Shown here one piece after another: positions 17,598-25,332 of a DNA stretch of 35,801 nt. The position numbers were made by a program, and so were the translations under genes. Below the pieces are notes generated by a model. It was not told where the DNA came from, did no database searches, and saw nothing but the letters and a program-made list of their open reading frames with translations. Source of the DNA: Desulfotignum sp. (GTDB lineage Bacteria; Desulfobacterota; Desulfobacteria; Desulfobacterales; Desulfobacteraceae); contig JAIPDL010000036.1 of the NCBI GenBank assembly GCA_021737695.1, positions 1-35,801 of the forward strand, in the 5' to 3' direction. Every line of letters begins with the position of its first letter. Position 1 is the stretch's first letter.

Positions 17598-17624
17598 TCA
17601 CGAAGAACACGAAGGTCATGAAGA
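17598..17624 (+). repeat. Three tandem 9-bp units directly before the peptidase start
   Basis: TCACGAAGA, ACACGAAGG and TCATGAAGA follow one another without gaps and end at the ATG of the M20 peptidase. GAAGG in the second unit (17611-17615) is the only ribosome-site candidate, 9 bp from the start, so changes in unit number could alter translation. Confidence 0.5.
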
Positions 17625-18758
17625 ATGGAATTTACTGATATTGAGCGGTTTCTGGATGATTTTGACTATGTTGTAAATACGGATTCGGCGTCGGGAAATA
17701 AGGCCGGTATCCTGAAAGTCGCCCATTTTTTTCAGGAACGGTTTTCCCGGATAGGGATGGACTGTGAGATCCTGCTGCCGGGAAACGGCGATGTGCCCTG
17801 CCTCAAGGCCACCATTGGGGACCCGCCCCATGATATGATGTTCCTGGGCCACATGGATACGGTTTTCCCTGAAGGCGAGGCAGCCCAAAGACCTTTTGCC
17901 CGCCATGACAACCGGGCCTGGGGCCCGGGGGTATGCGACATGAAAGGGGGGCTGCTGGTGGCGCTGCATGCCCTGGAAACCCTGAAAAAAACCGGGGACC
18001 TGGACAATCTGTCCATCTGTGTGCTGTTCAACGGGGATGAAGAAACCGGCTCCACCCAGTCCCGGCCCCTGATTCAGGAGACAGCCAACACCTGCCGCCG
18101 GGTCCTGGTGTTTGAGCCCTGCCGGCCGGATTATCACCTGGTGAACCAGCGAAAAGGCGGGGGATGGTTTCACATTGATGTCACAGGCAAGGAAGCCCAT
18201 GCCGGGGCAGACCCGCACAAAGGTGTCAATGCCGTGGTGGAGCTGGCCCACCTGGTTCCCCTGATCCAGGATCTCAATGAAGAAAATTCGGGCACATCCG
18301 CCCAGGTCACGGTGATCCGAGGCGGCGACAAAATCAATATCATTCCCTCACATGCCAGGGCATCCGTGGATGTCCGGATCCTGGACCCCAAAGAAAAGCA
18401 GCGTGTGGAGGCCTTTTTCGCCCGGCTTTCCCAAAAACGGCTGTTTGAACAATCCGCCATCCAGGTGTCGGGCAAAATTGACCGGTCTCCCATGACTGTA
18501 ACGCCACAAAGTCTGGCCATACAGGAGCTGATCATGGCCCAGGCAAAAAAAATGGGCATTGATATGGGGGCCATCACCACGGGGGGGTGCTCCGACGGCA
18601 ACCTGACCGCTTCTGCGGGCATTCCCACCATTGACGGACTGGGCCTGGTGGGAGCCAACTCTCACAGGGCTGATGAATACGTGGAGCTGGAAAGTATCCC
18701 GGTCATGGTCACCCTGATCAGCCGTGTCTGCAGGCACCTGGCCGAGCAAACCCATTAA
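17625..18758 (+). CDS. M20-family metallopeptidase (carboxypeptidase G2-like)
   Basis: 377 residues, cytoplasmic. All catalytic residues of the M20A/CPG2 group can be placed: GHMDT (zinc ligand H76, D78), bridging D105 (CDMKGG), general base E139 and ligand E140 (GDEETGS), E164 (FEP) and H347 (NSHR). The dimerisation domain lies at about 185-295. Such enzymes remove C-terminal glutamate from peptides or folates, or split dipeptides and N-acyl amino acids. At the end of a dipeptide-importer operon it would degrade what the importer brings in. Its stop codon overlaps that of the convergent gene at 18755. Confidence 0.9.
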   Translation: MEFTDIERFLDDFDYVVNTDSASGNKAGILKVAHFFQERFSRIGMDCEILLPGNGDVPCLKATIGDPPHDMMFLGHMDTVFPEGEAAQRPFARHDNRAWGPGVCDMKGGLLVALHALETLKKTGDLDNLSICVLFNGDEETGSTQSRPLIQETANTCRRVLVFEPCRPDYHLVNQRKGGGWFHIDVTGKEAHAGADPHKGVNAVVELAHLVPLIQDLNEENSGTSAQVTVIRGGDKINIIPSHARASVDVRILDPKEKQRVEAFFARLSQKRLFEQSAIQVSGKIDRSPMTVTPQSLAIQELIMAQAKKMGIDMGAITTGGCSDGNLTASAGIPTIDGLGLVGANSHRADEYVELESIPVMVTLISRVCRHLAEQTH

Positions 18759-19087
18759 AAGTGCCGGATCGAATCCACGACAAACGGGGTGCTCTGGGTG
18801 GCCACGCTCTTTTTTTTCACCCAGATCCGGGCCATGGCCACGGATTCGCCGTCAATGTTGGTCATACTGGCCAGTTCTTCGGCAAACCCGATGTCTTTGA
18901 TCTTGAACTCATAATAAAACGTACCGGCAGTAAAGGGATCGACAATCAGGATGATTTTTTCCGGGTCCCAGGGATGTTTTCGGGGAGATCCGGAAAACGG
19001 CACATGGTCTTTTCTGTTCACATTCCTGGACTTTGAATACGCCTGAATCTCAAATTTTTCTATGGTGTTCAGTGAAGTCACATTCAT
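18755..19087 (-). CDS. Small conserved protein of unknown function
   Basis: 110 residues, soluble, no recognised motif. The C-terminal half (DPFTAGTFYYEFKIKDIGFAEEL, then IDGES...ARIWVKKKS) looks like a compact beta-rich domain. I recall similar short proteins in Desulfobacterota, sometimes labelled pyrophosphatase-related, but nothing in the sequence supports an enzymatic role. AGGAG lies 7 bp before the ATG. It is 40 bp downstream of the TPR gene and probably cotranscribed. The stop codons of this gene and the M20 gene overlap tail to tail. Confidence 0.6.
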   Translation of the reverse strand: MNVTSLNTIEKFEIQAYSKSRNVNRKDHVPFSGSPRKHPWDPEKIILIVDPFTAGTFYYEFKIKDIGFAEELASMTNIDGESVAMARIWVKKKSVATQSTPFVVDSIRHF

Positions 19088-19127
19088 GAATTTTCTCCTG
19101 TTGATAAAGATAAATCAAGAATATCCA

Positions 19128-19769
19128 TTAATTCTGCTGTCGCATGCGCGAGATAATATCCGCTATTTTTTCACCCCCGGGCGTGGTGGCATCCGGATTG
19201 ATTTTCACCAGTGCTTCCCAGGCAGCCATGGCACCAGGCAGGTCATTGAGGTCTGCCATGAGCACCACGCCTTTGTTGAACAGCGCGGTTTCAAACCCCG
19301 GAGAAGCGGCGACTGCCTGATCAAACGCCTGAATCGCTTTGTCCGGTTCCCCGTTCCGGCGGTACATCACACCCATGTCCGTGAGCACGGCCGGATCCCC
19401 CGGCTTCAGGGCCAGTGATTTTTCATACGCCTGGATGGCTGAATCCGGCTGATCTGCATCAAAATACACATGACCCAGATTGGCCCAGGCCCGGGCATCT
19501 TCTGGGTGCTGTTTCACAAATGCTTCCAGTTCTGCAATCTTGTCGTCCATATCCCGTGCGGCTGTCCCGGCGGTTTTTGAATGCGCGTCCGGGCCCGGAG
19601 CCGGGCCGGAATGGGGTTGCATCGGTGCCTGGACACCTTCTTTGGCCAGTTTAAAAGAGGTGTATGCGGCCCCGAGAATAAATCCGACCGTCAAGCAAAC
19701 CAGGATCATTATATACAGCGTCTGGCGCGACACAGCGCCGCTTTTTCCCATTGTCGTGTCTGTTTTCAT
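19128..19769 (-). CDS. Membrane-anchored TPR-repeat protein
   Basis: 213 residues. One N-terminal membrane helix (about 18-38) is followed by a Pro/Ala linker and three to four TPR units (about 75-190; pattern WANLGHVYFD, AIQAYEKSLAL, AIQAFDQAVAASP). The topology resembles the TPR part of cytochrome-c biogenesis proteins (CcmI/NrfG), but no partner genes are nearby. The start at 19769 is chosen because GGGAGAG lies just upstream; a start at 19835 would have no ribosome site and an unlikely N-terminus. Confidence 0.8.
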   Translation of the reverse strand: MKTDTTMGKSGAVSRQTLYIMILVCLTVGFILGAAYTSFKLAKEGVQAPMQPHSGPAPGPDAHSKTAGTAARDMDDKIAELEAFVKQHPEDARAWANLGHVYFDADQPDSAIQAYEKSLALKPGDPAVLTDMGVMYRRNGEPDKAIQAFDQAVAASPGFETALFNKGVVLMADLNDLPGAMAAWEALVKINPDATTPGGEKIADIISRMRQQN

Positions 19770-20076
19770 GTATATCTCTCCCATAAATCCGCCCGAATGT
19801 TTAGGCAGGTAAAAATTTAACACAAATATAATCATCGCCGGTAAATGTCAAACAGCCTGTGACCTGTTTCCCCCACAATTTTTTTAAAATACGGCTTCGG
19901 TATCCATTGTGCTCTTGACATACCAAATATAAAATTGTTATCTACTTCAGGCAAACTATAATAACAAGGAGTCTGACACATGAAAAAGACTGCCGGTGTC
20001 GGGTGAGAATCATACACTGAAAGACAAACCATATAAATCATTTTGACGTGATGATAGATAAAGAAAGGAACGATTC
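19770..20076. promoter_or_regulatory. Intergenic region with promoter candidates ahead of the selenoprotein gene
   Basis: A candidate plus-strand promoter is TTGTTA (19935-19940), 16 bp, TATAAT (19957-19962). A second perfect -35, TTGACA (19915-19920), has a poor -10 (TATCTA after 18 bp). Downstream lies a nine-codon frame (including its stop) with its own ribosome site. The promoter of the divergent TPR gene must also be here but is not clear. Confidence 0.5.
19981..20007 (+). CDS. Possible 8-residue leader peptide
   Basis: AAGGAG (19966-19971) is followed 9 bp later by ATG and the frame MKKTAGVG-stop, just after the TATAAT box and 69 bp before the Fe-S selenoprotein gene. It could be a regulatory leader, or the relic of a lost gene start. 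Evidence is limited to the ribosome site and position. Confidence 0.3.
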
Positions 20077-21399
20077 ATGGCAGAAGCGGTGATAAAACTG
20101 GGCAAAAAAAAGGCCCGAAGTTTGTTTATTGACAAGGTCAAGGAAATTCTGCCGGAAGGCGGAAATCTGAACGCCTGCCTGACCTGCGGCGCCTGTTCTT
20201 CAGGGTGCCCGGCCACAGGCTTGAGAGATATGGACCCGCGCAAATTTCTGCGCATGGCTGCCCTGGGCATGGACGAGGAAATTGCCGCCTCTGACTGGCC
20301 CTGGATGTGCACCATGTGCCAGCGGTGCATCTATGTCTGCCCCATGAAAATCGACATCCCCCAGCTGGTATTCAATGCCCGGGCTTTGCGGCCCCGGGAA
20401 GAACGGCCCAAAGGGATTCTGGGTTCCTGCGACATGGCATTGAAAAACGACACCACGTCTGCCATGGGCACCACGGAAGAGGACTTTGAATTCGTGGTCG
20501 AGGACGTTTTGGAGGAATACCGGGAGGCTCAGCCGGAATTTGCCGACATGGAAGCCCCTATTGACAAGGAAGGCGCGGAATTTTTCCTGAACCAGAACTC
20601 CCGGGAACCCGTGACCGAACCCGATGAACTGGTGCCGTTGTGGAAAATCCTGCACCTGGCCGGCGTCAACTGGACTTACGGCAGCAAAGGATGGGCCGGA
20701 GAAAACTACTGCATGTTCCTGGCCGATGACGATGCATGGAAGCATGTGACCAAAACCAGTGTGGATCAGGCCAACAAGCTGGGGGTTAAGACGTACCTCA
20801 ATACCGAGTGAGGGCACGTCACTTTCTCAGTCCGGGCCGGACTGAAAAAATTCAACCTGGAACATAAATTTCAAGTCAAAAATATTTATGAGTATTATGC
20901 CAAATGGATCCGCGAAGGCAAACTCAAGGTCAACTCCGACTGGAACAAGGACCTGAAAATCAAATTCACGGTCCAGGACCCCTGCCAGATCGTTCGCAAA
21001 AGCTATGGGGATCCCATAGCTGAAGACCTGCGGTTTGTGGTTAAATCCGTGGTGGGGGAAGAAAACTTCATCGACATGCAGCCCAACCGCTCCAACAACT
21101 ACTGCTGCGGCGGCGGCGGCGGATTCCTCCAGTCCGGGTTCAAGGATGAACGCCTGCAGTACGGCAAACTCAAAGACGACCAGATCAAAGCCACGGGTGC
21201 GGACTACTGCATCGCAGGATGCCACAACTGCCATGCCCAGATCCATGAACTGAGCGAGCATTATGGGGGAAATTACCCCGTGGTTCATTTGTGGACACTG
21301 ATTTGTCTGTCTCTGGGTATCCTGGGTCCCAATGAACGGGAATATCTTGGGGATGATTTAAAAGAAGTCAACGTATTCCACCCGGAAACCGCTATGTAA
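20077..21399 (+). CDS. Selenocysteine-containing HdrD-like (CCG-domain) Fe-S oxidoreductase
   Basis: One 440-residue protein if the in-frame TGA at 20809-20811 is read as selenocysteine (U245). Residues 1-100 hold two 4Fe-4S motifs (C34, C37, C40, C44 and C78, C81, C84, C88). The rest is a double CCG region: a first, degenerate half with C212, and a full second half with C303, C343-C344 (NYCCGGGGG) and C382, C385 (GCHNC). The TGA falls in NTE-U-GHVTF, where HdrD/DsrK-like relatives have an E-C-G-H cysteine. The frame stays open for 195 codons after the TGA, with key cysteines on both sides, and a SECIS-like hairpin follows. The family passes electrons to disulfides or between Fe-S partners. 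A strong terminator follows, so it is the last gene of its unit. A sequencing or true nonsense change is the alternative. Confidence 0.85.
20809..20849 (+). promoter_or_regulatory. Bacterial SECIS element (UGA plus hairpin)
   Basis: The UGA (20809-20811) is followed by TCAGTCC (20827-20833), loop GGGCC (20834-20838) and GGACTGA (20839-20845), a perfect 7-bp stem that extends by TTT/AAA after one mismatch. The loop begins 22 bases after the UGA and starts with GG. Both fit the published general bacterial SECIS rules (loop 16-37 nt from UGA, G among its first two bases). Confidence 0.78.
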
Positions 21400-21426
21400 C
21401 ATGTGGTTTCACATTTGATTAAACTA

Positions 21427-21473
21427 AGGGGGGCCGGCAAAATTTTCAATATCTGCCGACCCCTCTTTTTTTA
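21427..21473 (+). terminator. Rho-independent terminator after the selenoprotein gene
   Basis: AGGGG...CGGCA pairs with TGCCG...CCCCT across a 14-base loop, with a small internal asymmetry, followed by CTTTTTTT. It lies 28 bp past the TAA stop and separates the selenoprotein from the dehydrogenase genes. Confidence 0.85.
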
Positions 21474-21493
21474 TAAAACCAGGAGCCGTTTGC

Positions 21494-21675
21494 ATGAAAA
21501 CGTTACATATCAACCCTGGTTTTCGCCGGACCGGCATGGTCTTTGTGGTATTTTTTGTCATGGGATTTTTTCAGCCGGCATTTGCCCAGACCGTGAAGCT
21601 CGGCCATGTGGCACCGCCATGACCCTGGTGTGGACCATTCTGATTCTGGCCCTGCCCCACTGGCTGCTGAAATAG
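21494..21675 (+). pseudogene. Deletion scar: start of a TRAP-type binding protein joined to the tail of a membrane protein
   Basis: An AGGAG site and an ATG (21494) begin a signal peptide (FFVMGFFQPAFA) followed by QTVKLGHVAPP, the typical mature start of a DctP-type TRAP solute-binding protein, but the frame stops at 21622. In another frame the sequence from about 21609 reads GTAMTLVWTILILALPHWLL-K-stop, which looks like the last membrane helix of a transporter. The simplest explanation is a deletion that fused the start of one transport gene to the end of another. Lactate- or organic-acid-uptake genes would fit the neighbouring dehydrogenase; that is inference. Confidence 0.6.
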
Positions 21676-21719
21676 ACAAAAGCCCCCATGAAACCGACAC
21701 CGACACAAAGGAGCGCCCA

Positions 21720-23093
21720 TTGATATCACCGGACCTGACAAACCAGTTTCTGGCCATTGTGGACTCAGCCCGGTGGCTGGACAAAAAAGAACAGCTCTTC
21801 TGTTATGCCTATGACGCGTTTGTGGAAGAATCCATGCCCGACGCCGTGATTTTTCCTGAAACCACGGAAGAAGTGTCACAAATTCTGGCCCTGGCATCGG
21901 CCCACCAACTCCCGGTCACGGCCAGAGGGGCCGGTACTTCGGTTTGCGGGGCCCCCGTGCCGGCCCGCCACGGCCTGGTGATCTGTTTTTCCCAAATGGA
22001 CCGGATCATTGAGATCAACACCAAAGACCGGTACATTATTGTGGAACCCGGCGTGGTAAATGCCGATGTCCAGGCAGCCCTGGCGCCTGACAAGTTTTTC
22101 TTTCCCCCGGACCCCGGGTCCATGGACATGTCCACCATCGGCGGCAACATCGCCCAGAACGCGGGCGGCCCCCGGTGCCTGAAATACGGGGTGACCCTGG
22201 ATTATATCCTGGGCCTGGAGGTGGTCCTGGCCTCGGGCAAAATCATCACCTTTGGCAGCAAAAACATCAAGGATGTCACGGGATACAAACTGGCGGCCCT
22301 GTTCTGCGGGTCTGAAGGCACCCTGGGACTGGTCACCCGGGCGATCCTCAAGGTGGTGCCCTTGCCGGAAACCGTGAAAACCATCATGGCCACCTTCAAC
22401 GATCTGGATGACACGGCAACGGCAGTCACGGACATCATCGGATCAGGCATCCTGCCCGCAGCCATGGAACTGATGGACCAGCTCACCCTGAACGCCATCG
22501 AGGACAAGGCCGGCTTAGGCCTGGACAGAGACGCGGCCGGCACCCTGCTCATCGAGGTGGATGGGGTGGCAGAGGCCTGTGACAAACAGATCCGGCAGAT
22601 CTCGCAAAAACTGCATGCCAATCATGCCGTCCATATCCAGGAAGCTGAATCCGCGGCTGACAGGGAACGGCTGTGGACGGCCCGGCGCTCGGCGTATGGC
22701 GTGTTTGCCAAGCTGGCCCCGGACATTATCTCCGAGGATGTCACCGTGCCCGTGAGCCGGGTCCCGGAAATGGTGCGGCGCATCATACAGATTACGGATA
22801 AATACAAGCTGAAGGTGGGGGTCCTGGCCCATGCCGGGGACGGCAACATGCACCCCATGATCCCGGCGGACAAAAGCAATGCCGAAGAATGGGAGCGGGT
22901 CATGGCCGCATTTGACGAGATCTTCCGGGCCGCGGCCGACCTGGACGGCACCCTGTCCGGGGAGCACGGCATCGGCCTGGCCAAGGCAAAATTCCTGCCC
23001 CTGGTCATGAACCAGGACACCATTAATTTTATGAAAACCATCAAGCAGGCCGTGGATCCGGACGGGATCCTGAACCCGGGAAAATTCGTATGA
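21720..23093 (+). CDS. FAD-linked dehydrogenase, GlcD / D-lactate dehydrogenase type
   Basis: 457 residues. An N-terminal PCMH-type FAD domain (TARGAGTSVCGAPVP and GNIAQNAGG motifs) and a C-terminal FAD-oxidase C domain (GDGNMHPMI, SGEHGIGLAK) define the glycolate oxidase GlcD/D-lactate dehydrogenase family. It oxidises a 2-hydroxy acid and passes electrons to the Fe-S subunit encoded next. The start is a TTG at 21720, six bases after GGAG (21710-21713); earlier in-frame starts run through the deletion scar. Its stop overlaps the next start (ATGA at 23090). D-lactate is the likelier substrate in a sulfate reducer, but glycolate cannot be excluded. Confidence 0.9.
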   Translation: MISPDLTNQFLAIVDSARWLDKKEQLFCYAYDAFVEESMPDAVIFPETTEEVSQILALASAHQLPVTARGAGTSVCGAPVPARHGLVICFSQMDRIIEINTKDRYIIVEPGVVNADVQAALAPDKFFFPPDPGSMDMSTIGGNIAQNAGGPRCLKYGVTLDYILGLEVVLASGKIITFGSKNIKDVTGYKLAALFCGSEGTLGLVTRAILKVVPLPETVKTIMATFNDLDDTATAVTDIIGSGILPAAMELMDQLTLNAIEDKAGLGLDRDAAGTLLIEVDGVAEACDKQIRQISQKLHANHAVHIQEAESAADRERLWTARRSAYGVFAKLAPDIISEDVTVPVSRVPEMVRRIIQITDKYKLKVGVLAHAGDGNMHPMIPADKSNAEEWERVMAAFDEIFRAAADLDGTLSGEHGIGLAKAKFLPLVMNQDTINFMKTIKQAVDPDGILNPGKFV

Positions 23094-24370
23094 CAGCCCC
23101 CCCCATCCAGAACTGCGGCAAATGCGGGCTGTGCCTGTCCGTGTGCCCGGTGTACCAGGTCCTCAAACAGGAACAGGCCTCCCCAAGGGCCCGGCTTCAA
23201 CTCATCAAGGCGTTTGAAAAAAAAGACCTGGACGCCTCGCCGCTGCTCAAAGACCTGGTATCCCAGTGCCTGATGTGCGGGGCCTGCAAGGTGGTCTGTC
23301 CTTCGGGCATCAACCATTACGGCAAATTCATGGACATGCGGGAACAGCTGGCCCGGTCTTTACCGGAACCCCCGGCCATCCGGAGCCTGGTGTATCTGCT
23401 GGCCAAAGAATACCGCCTGCGCATGGGCGCCGGCCTGGCCCGGTTCGGCCAGCGCCTGACCCCGAAATTTCTGGCAGACAAATACCGGATCGGCAACATC
23501 CCGGTTCACCGATTCCCAACAATGAATGCTGCCCCGTTCCGCCAGACTTTGCCAGACGTTATTCCAGCCAGGGGCATTCGCCGGGGCCGGGTGATATATT
23601 TTGTCGGATGCGCCACCCAGTATCTCTTCGGCGATACGGGACAGGCGACCGTGGACATCCTCTCCCACCTGGGCTATGAGGTGGTGGTCCCAAAAGGCCT
23701 GACCTGCTGCGGTATCCCCATGATGTTCCACGGGGCCAGGGACCGGGCCGCTCTGAACATGGCCGCCAACTTGACCGCCATGGCAGACGCCTTTGACAAC
23801 GGACCGTGTGATGCCGTGATCGTGGACTGCACCACCTGCGGGGCCGCACTCAAGGACGAGTACCCGGGGCTGATGGACACCCTGAACCGCCGCCCGGACC
23901 CGGCCCTGTCCGGCCGACTGGACATCCTGCCCCCGGATATCCACACCCGCATTGCCGGCAAAACCCGGGATATTCTCTCCTTTGTCCACGAACATCAGAC
24001 CCATCTTGAGATGCGGCCGGACCTCTCCCCCAACAAGGTGATCTACCATGCCCCCTGCCATACCCGGAACAGCTTCAACACCGCCGGCACAGTCACGGAC
24101 CTGCTTGCCACCCTGCCTTGTTTCGACTATATCCCGGTAAGGGACACGGCTGCCTGCTGCGGCGGCGGCGGTACGTTTTTCTATGAATACCCGGAAATCG
24201 CCGCAAAAATGATGGCCGGTAAACTCTGCCATGCCCGGGATGCAGACGCCCAATACTGGCTCACGGACTGTCCTGTGTGCCGGATCAACCTGCACGGCAG
24301 TCTGTCCGAACAGGACCGGCTGACAGTGGTACACCCTGTCACCCTGATCAGCCGGGGACTCGACGCATGA
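23090..24370 (+). CDS. Fe-S subunit of the lactate/glycolate dehydrogenase (GlcF type, two CCG domains)
   Basis: 426 residues. Two N-terminal 4Fe-4S motifs (C9, C12, C15, C19 and C60, C63, C66, C70) are followed by two complete CCG domains: FVGCATQ...TCCGIPM...DCTTCG and HAPCHTR...ACCGGGG...DCPVC. It accepts electrons from the FAD subunit and passes them towards the membrane quinone pool or an Hdr-like partner. Unlike the upstream selenoprotein, all cysteines are ordinary codons. It is translationally coupled to the FAD subunit and to a tiny downstream frame by ATGA overlaps. Confidence 0.92.
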   Translation: MTAPPIQNCGKCGLCLSVCPVYQVLKQEQASPRARLQLIKAFEKKDLDASPLLKDLVSQCLMCGACKVVCPSGINHYGKFMDMREQLARSLPEPPAIRSLVYLLAKEYRLRMGAGLARFGQRLTPKFLADKYRIGNIPVHRFPTMNAAPFRQTLPDVIPARGIRRGRVIYFVGCATQYLFGDTGQATVDILSHLGYEVVVPKGLTCCGIPMMFHGARDRAALNMAANLTAMADAFDNGPCDAVIVDCTTCGAALKDEYPGLMDTLNRRPDPALSGRLDILPPDIHTRIAGKTRDILSFVHEHQTHLEMRPDLSPNKVIYHAPCHTRNSFNTAGTVTDLLATLPCFDYIPVRDTAACCGGGGTFFYEYPEIAAKMMAGKLCHARDADAQYWLTDCPVCRINLHGSLSEQDRLTVVHPVTLISRGLDA

Positions 24371-24435
24371 AAATCGAGCTGGAAAAAGGCCGGCTTTTGG
24401 TGATCATCTACTTTTACAAACCCAACCCGGTGTAG
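24367..24435 (+). CDS. Tiny coupled ORF (22 residues)
   Basis: An ATGA overlap with the Fe-S subunit opens a short frame, MKIELEKGRLLVIIYFYKPN plus two residues, with a hydrophobic centre. It could be a small membrane peptide, the relic of a longer gene, or chance. Nothing else supports it. Confidence 0.25.
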   Translation: MKIELEKGRLLVIIYFYKPNPV

Positions 24436-24498
24436 CCGGCCTGTAATGCACTGCAACACCTAACCCATAACCCATAAACCATAAACAAAGATCTGACC

Positions 24499-25332
24499 AT
24501 GCGCCGATCTGTCATCACCCCCTTAATGGCCCTGATGCTCATTCTCCTGGCCGTTGTCTCGGGCCAGGCCTTGAAAAGGTATCTCACGGTCCGCACGGAT
24601 ATTTTTCTGAGGAAAGCAGCCGCCAGGACCACAGATGCCGTCCAATTCGCCTGGCAAAGACTCGAAATCCGGCCATGGCACCTGGATCTGATCCTGCACC
24701 AGGCAAAAATCACAGGGGCCAGGGGGCTCCGGGTGAATGTGGACCGGATCATTTTCTCCCCCCCTTTGACATTCTGGTCAATGCCTTATAAATTCACCCT
24801 GGGCATGACCGGCATCCATGCAATTGGGCTTCCCGCTGTCCCCCGGGGCCTGTCCGCTGATCCCTGCACCATGACGGCGGCCATGGATGCCGGCGTGCTT
24901 TACGACCCGGACCGGTGCCGGCTGGAGATCACCCGGCTGAACTTTACGGCCCCGCCTTTGGGCAACCTCGGACTGTCCCTTGTTCTGGATCATTTTTATC
25001 CCGGCCGGATCAAAAATCTTGATTTCGATGGGCTGCGGATCCAAACCCTGTCTCTGACATACCAGGACCAAAGTCTGGCAGCCCGGTTGATTGACCAAGA
25101 CCTGGCAGGCTTTTTGACCGGAACGGTGGACCTGGCCATGGCATCGGCACAACACGCCAGCCACCCGGATCAGGCCGGCGGGCTCAAAGGTCTGAAGGCC
25201 TATCTGGAAACCCCCGGATGCCTCGGCCTTGAAATCCAGCTGAACCGGCCAGTTGATCTTTCCCGGATCATATACGCCCGACGGTTCTCAGACTTTTTGA
25301 ACATGATTACTTACCGGTTTACCAATGCCTGA
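24499..25332 (+). CDS. Anchored periplasmic protein of unknown function
   Basis: 277 residues with one N-terminal membrane helix (about 7-24) and a periplasmic remainder rich in beta-strand patterns (LEIRPWHLDLILHQAKITG, ISRLNF-like repeats), reminiscent of AsmA/DUF748-type envelope proteins. I cannot assign a family firmly. Its 3' end overlaps the penicillin-binding-protein gene by 8 bp, so a role in envelope assembly is likely. The start has no strong ribosome site. The 35 bp upstream are a low-complexity stretch of CATAACC-like units. Confidence 0.6.
   Translation: MRRSVITPLMALMLILLAVVSGQALKRYLTVRTDIFLRKAAARTTDAVQFAWQRLEIRPWHLDLILHQAKITGARGLRVNVDRIIFSPPLTFWSMPYKFTLGMTGIHAIGLPAVPRGLSADPCTMTAAMDAGVLYDPDRCRLEITRLNFTAPPLGNLGLSLVLDHFYPGRIKNLDFDGLRIQTLSLTYQDQSLAARLIDQDLAGFLTGTVDLAMASAQHASHPDQAGGLKGLKAYLETPGCLGLEIQLNRPVDLSRIIYARRFSDFLNMITYRFTNA

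Noticed and set aside
20005-20034. TGA ending the leader frame read as a second selenocysteine
   Set aside because: The continuation is only nine codons, without a redox motif or a hairpin at the right distance.
21606-21719. Extending the GlcD-type protein N-terminus upstream to 21606
   Set aside because: That segment belongs to the deletion scar; GGAG six bases before TTG 21720 gives a normal N-terminus for the family.
23360-24334. A 324-codon open frame on the minus strand
   Set aside because: It is antisense to the clearly recognisable Fe-S subunit with all its Cys motifs.
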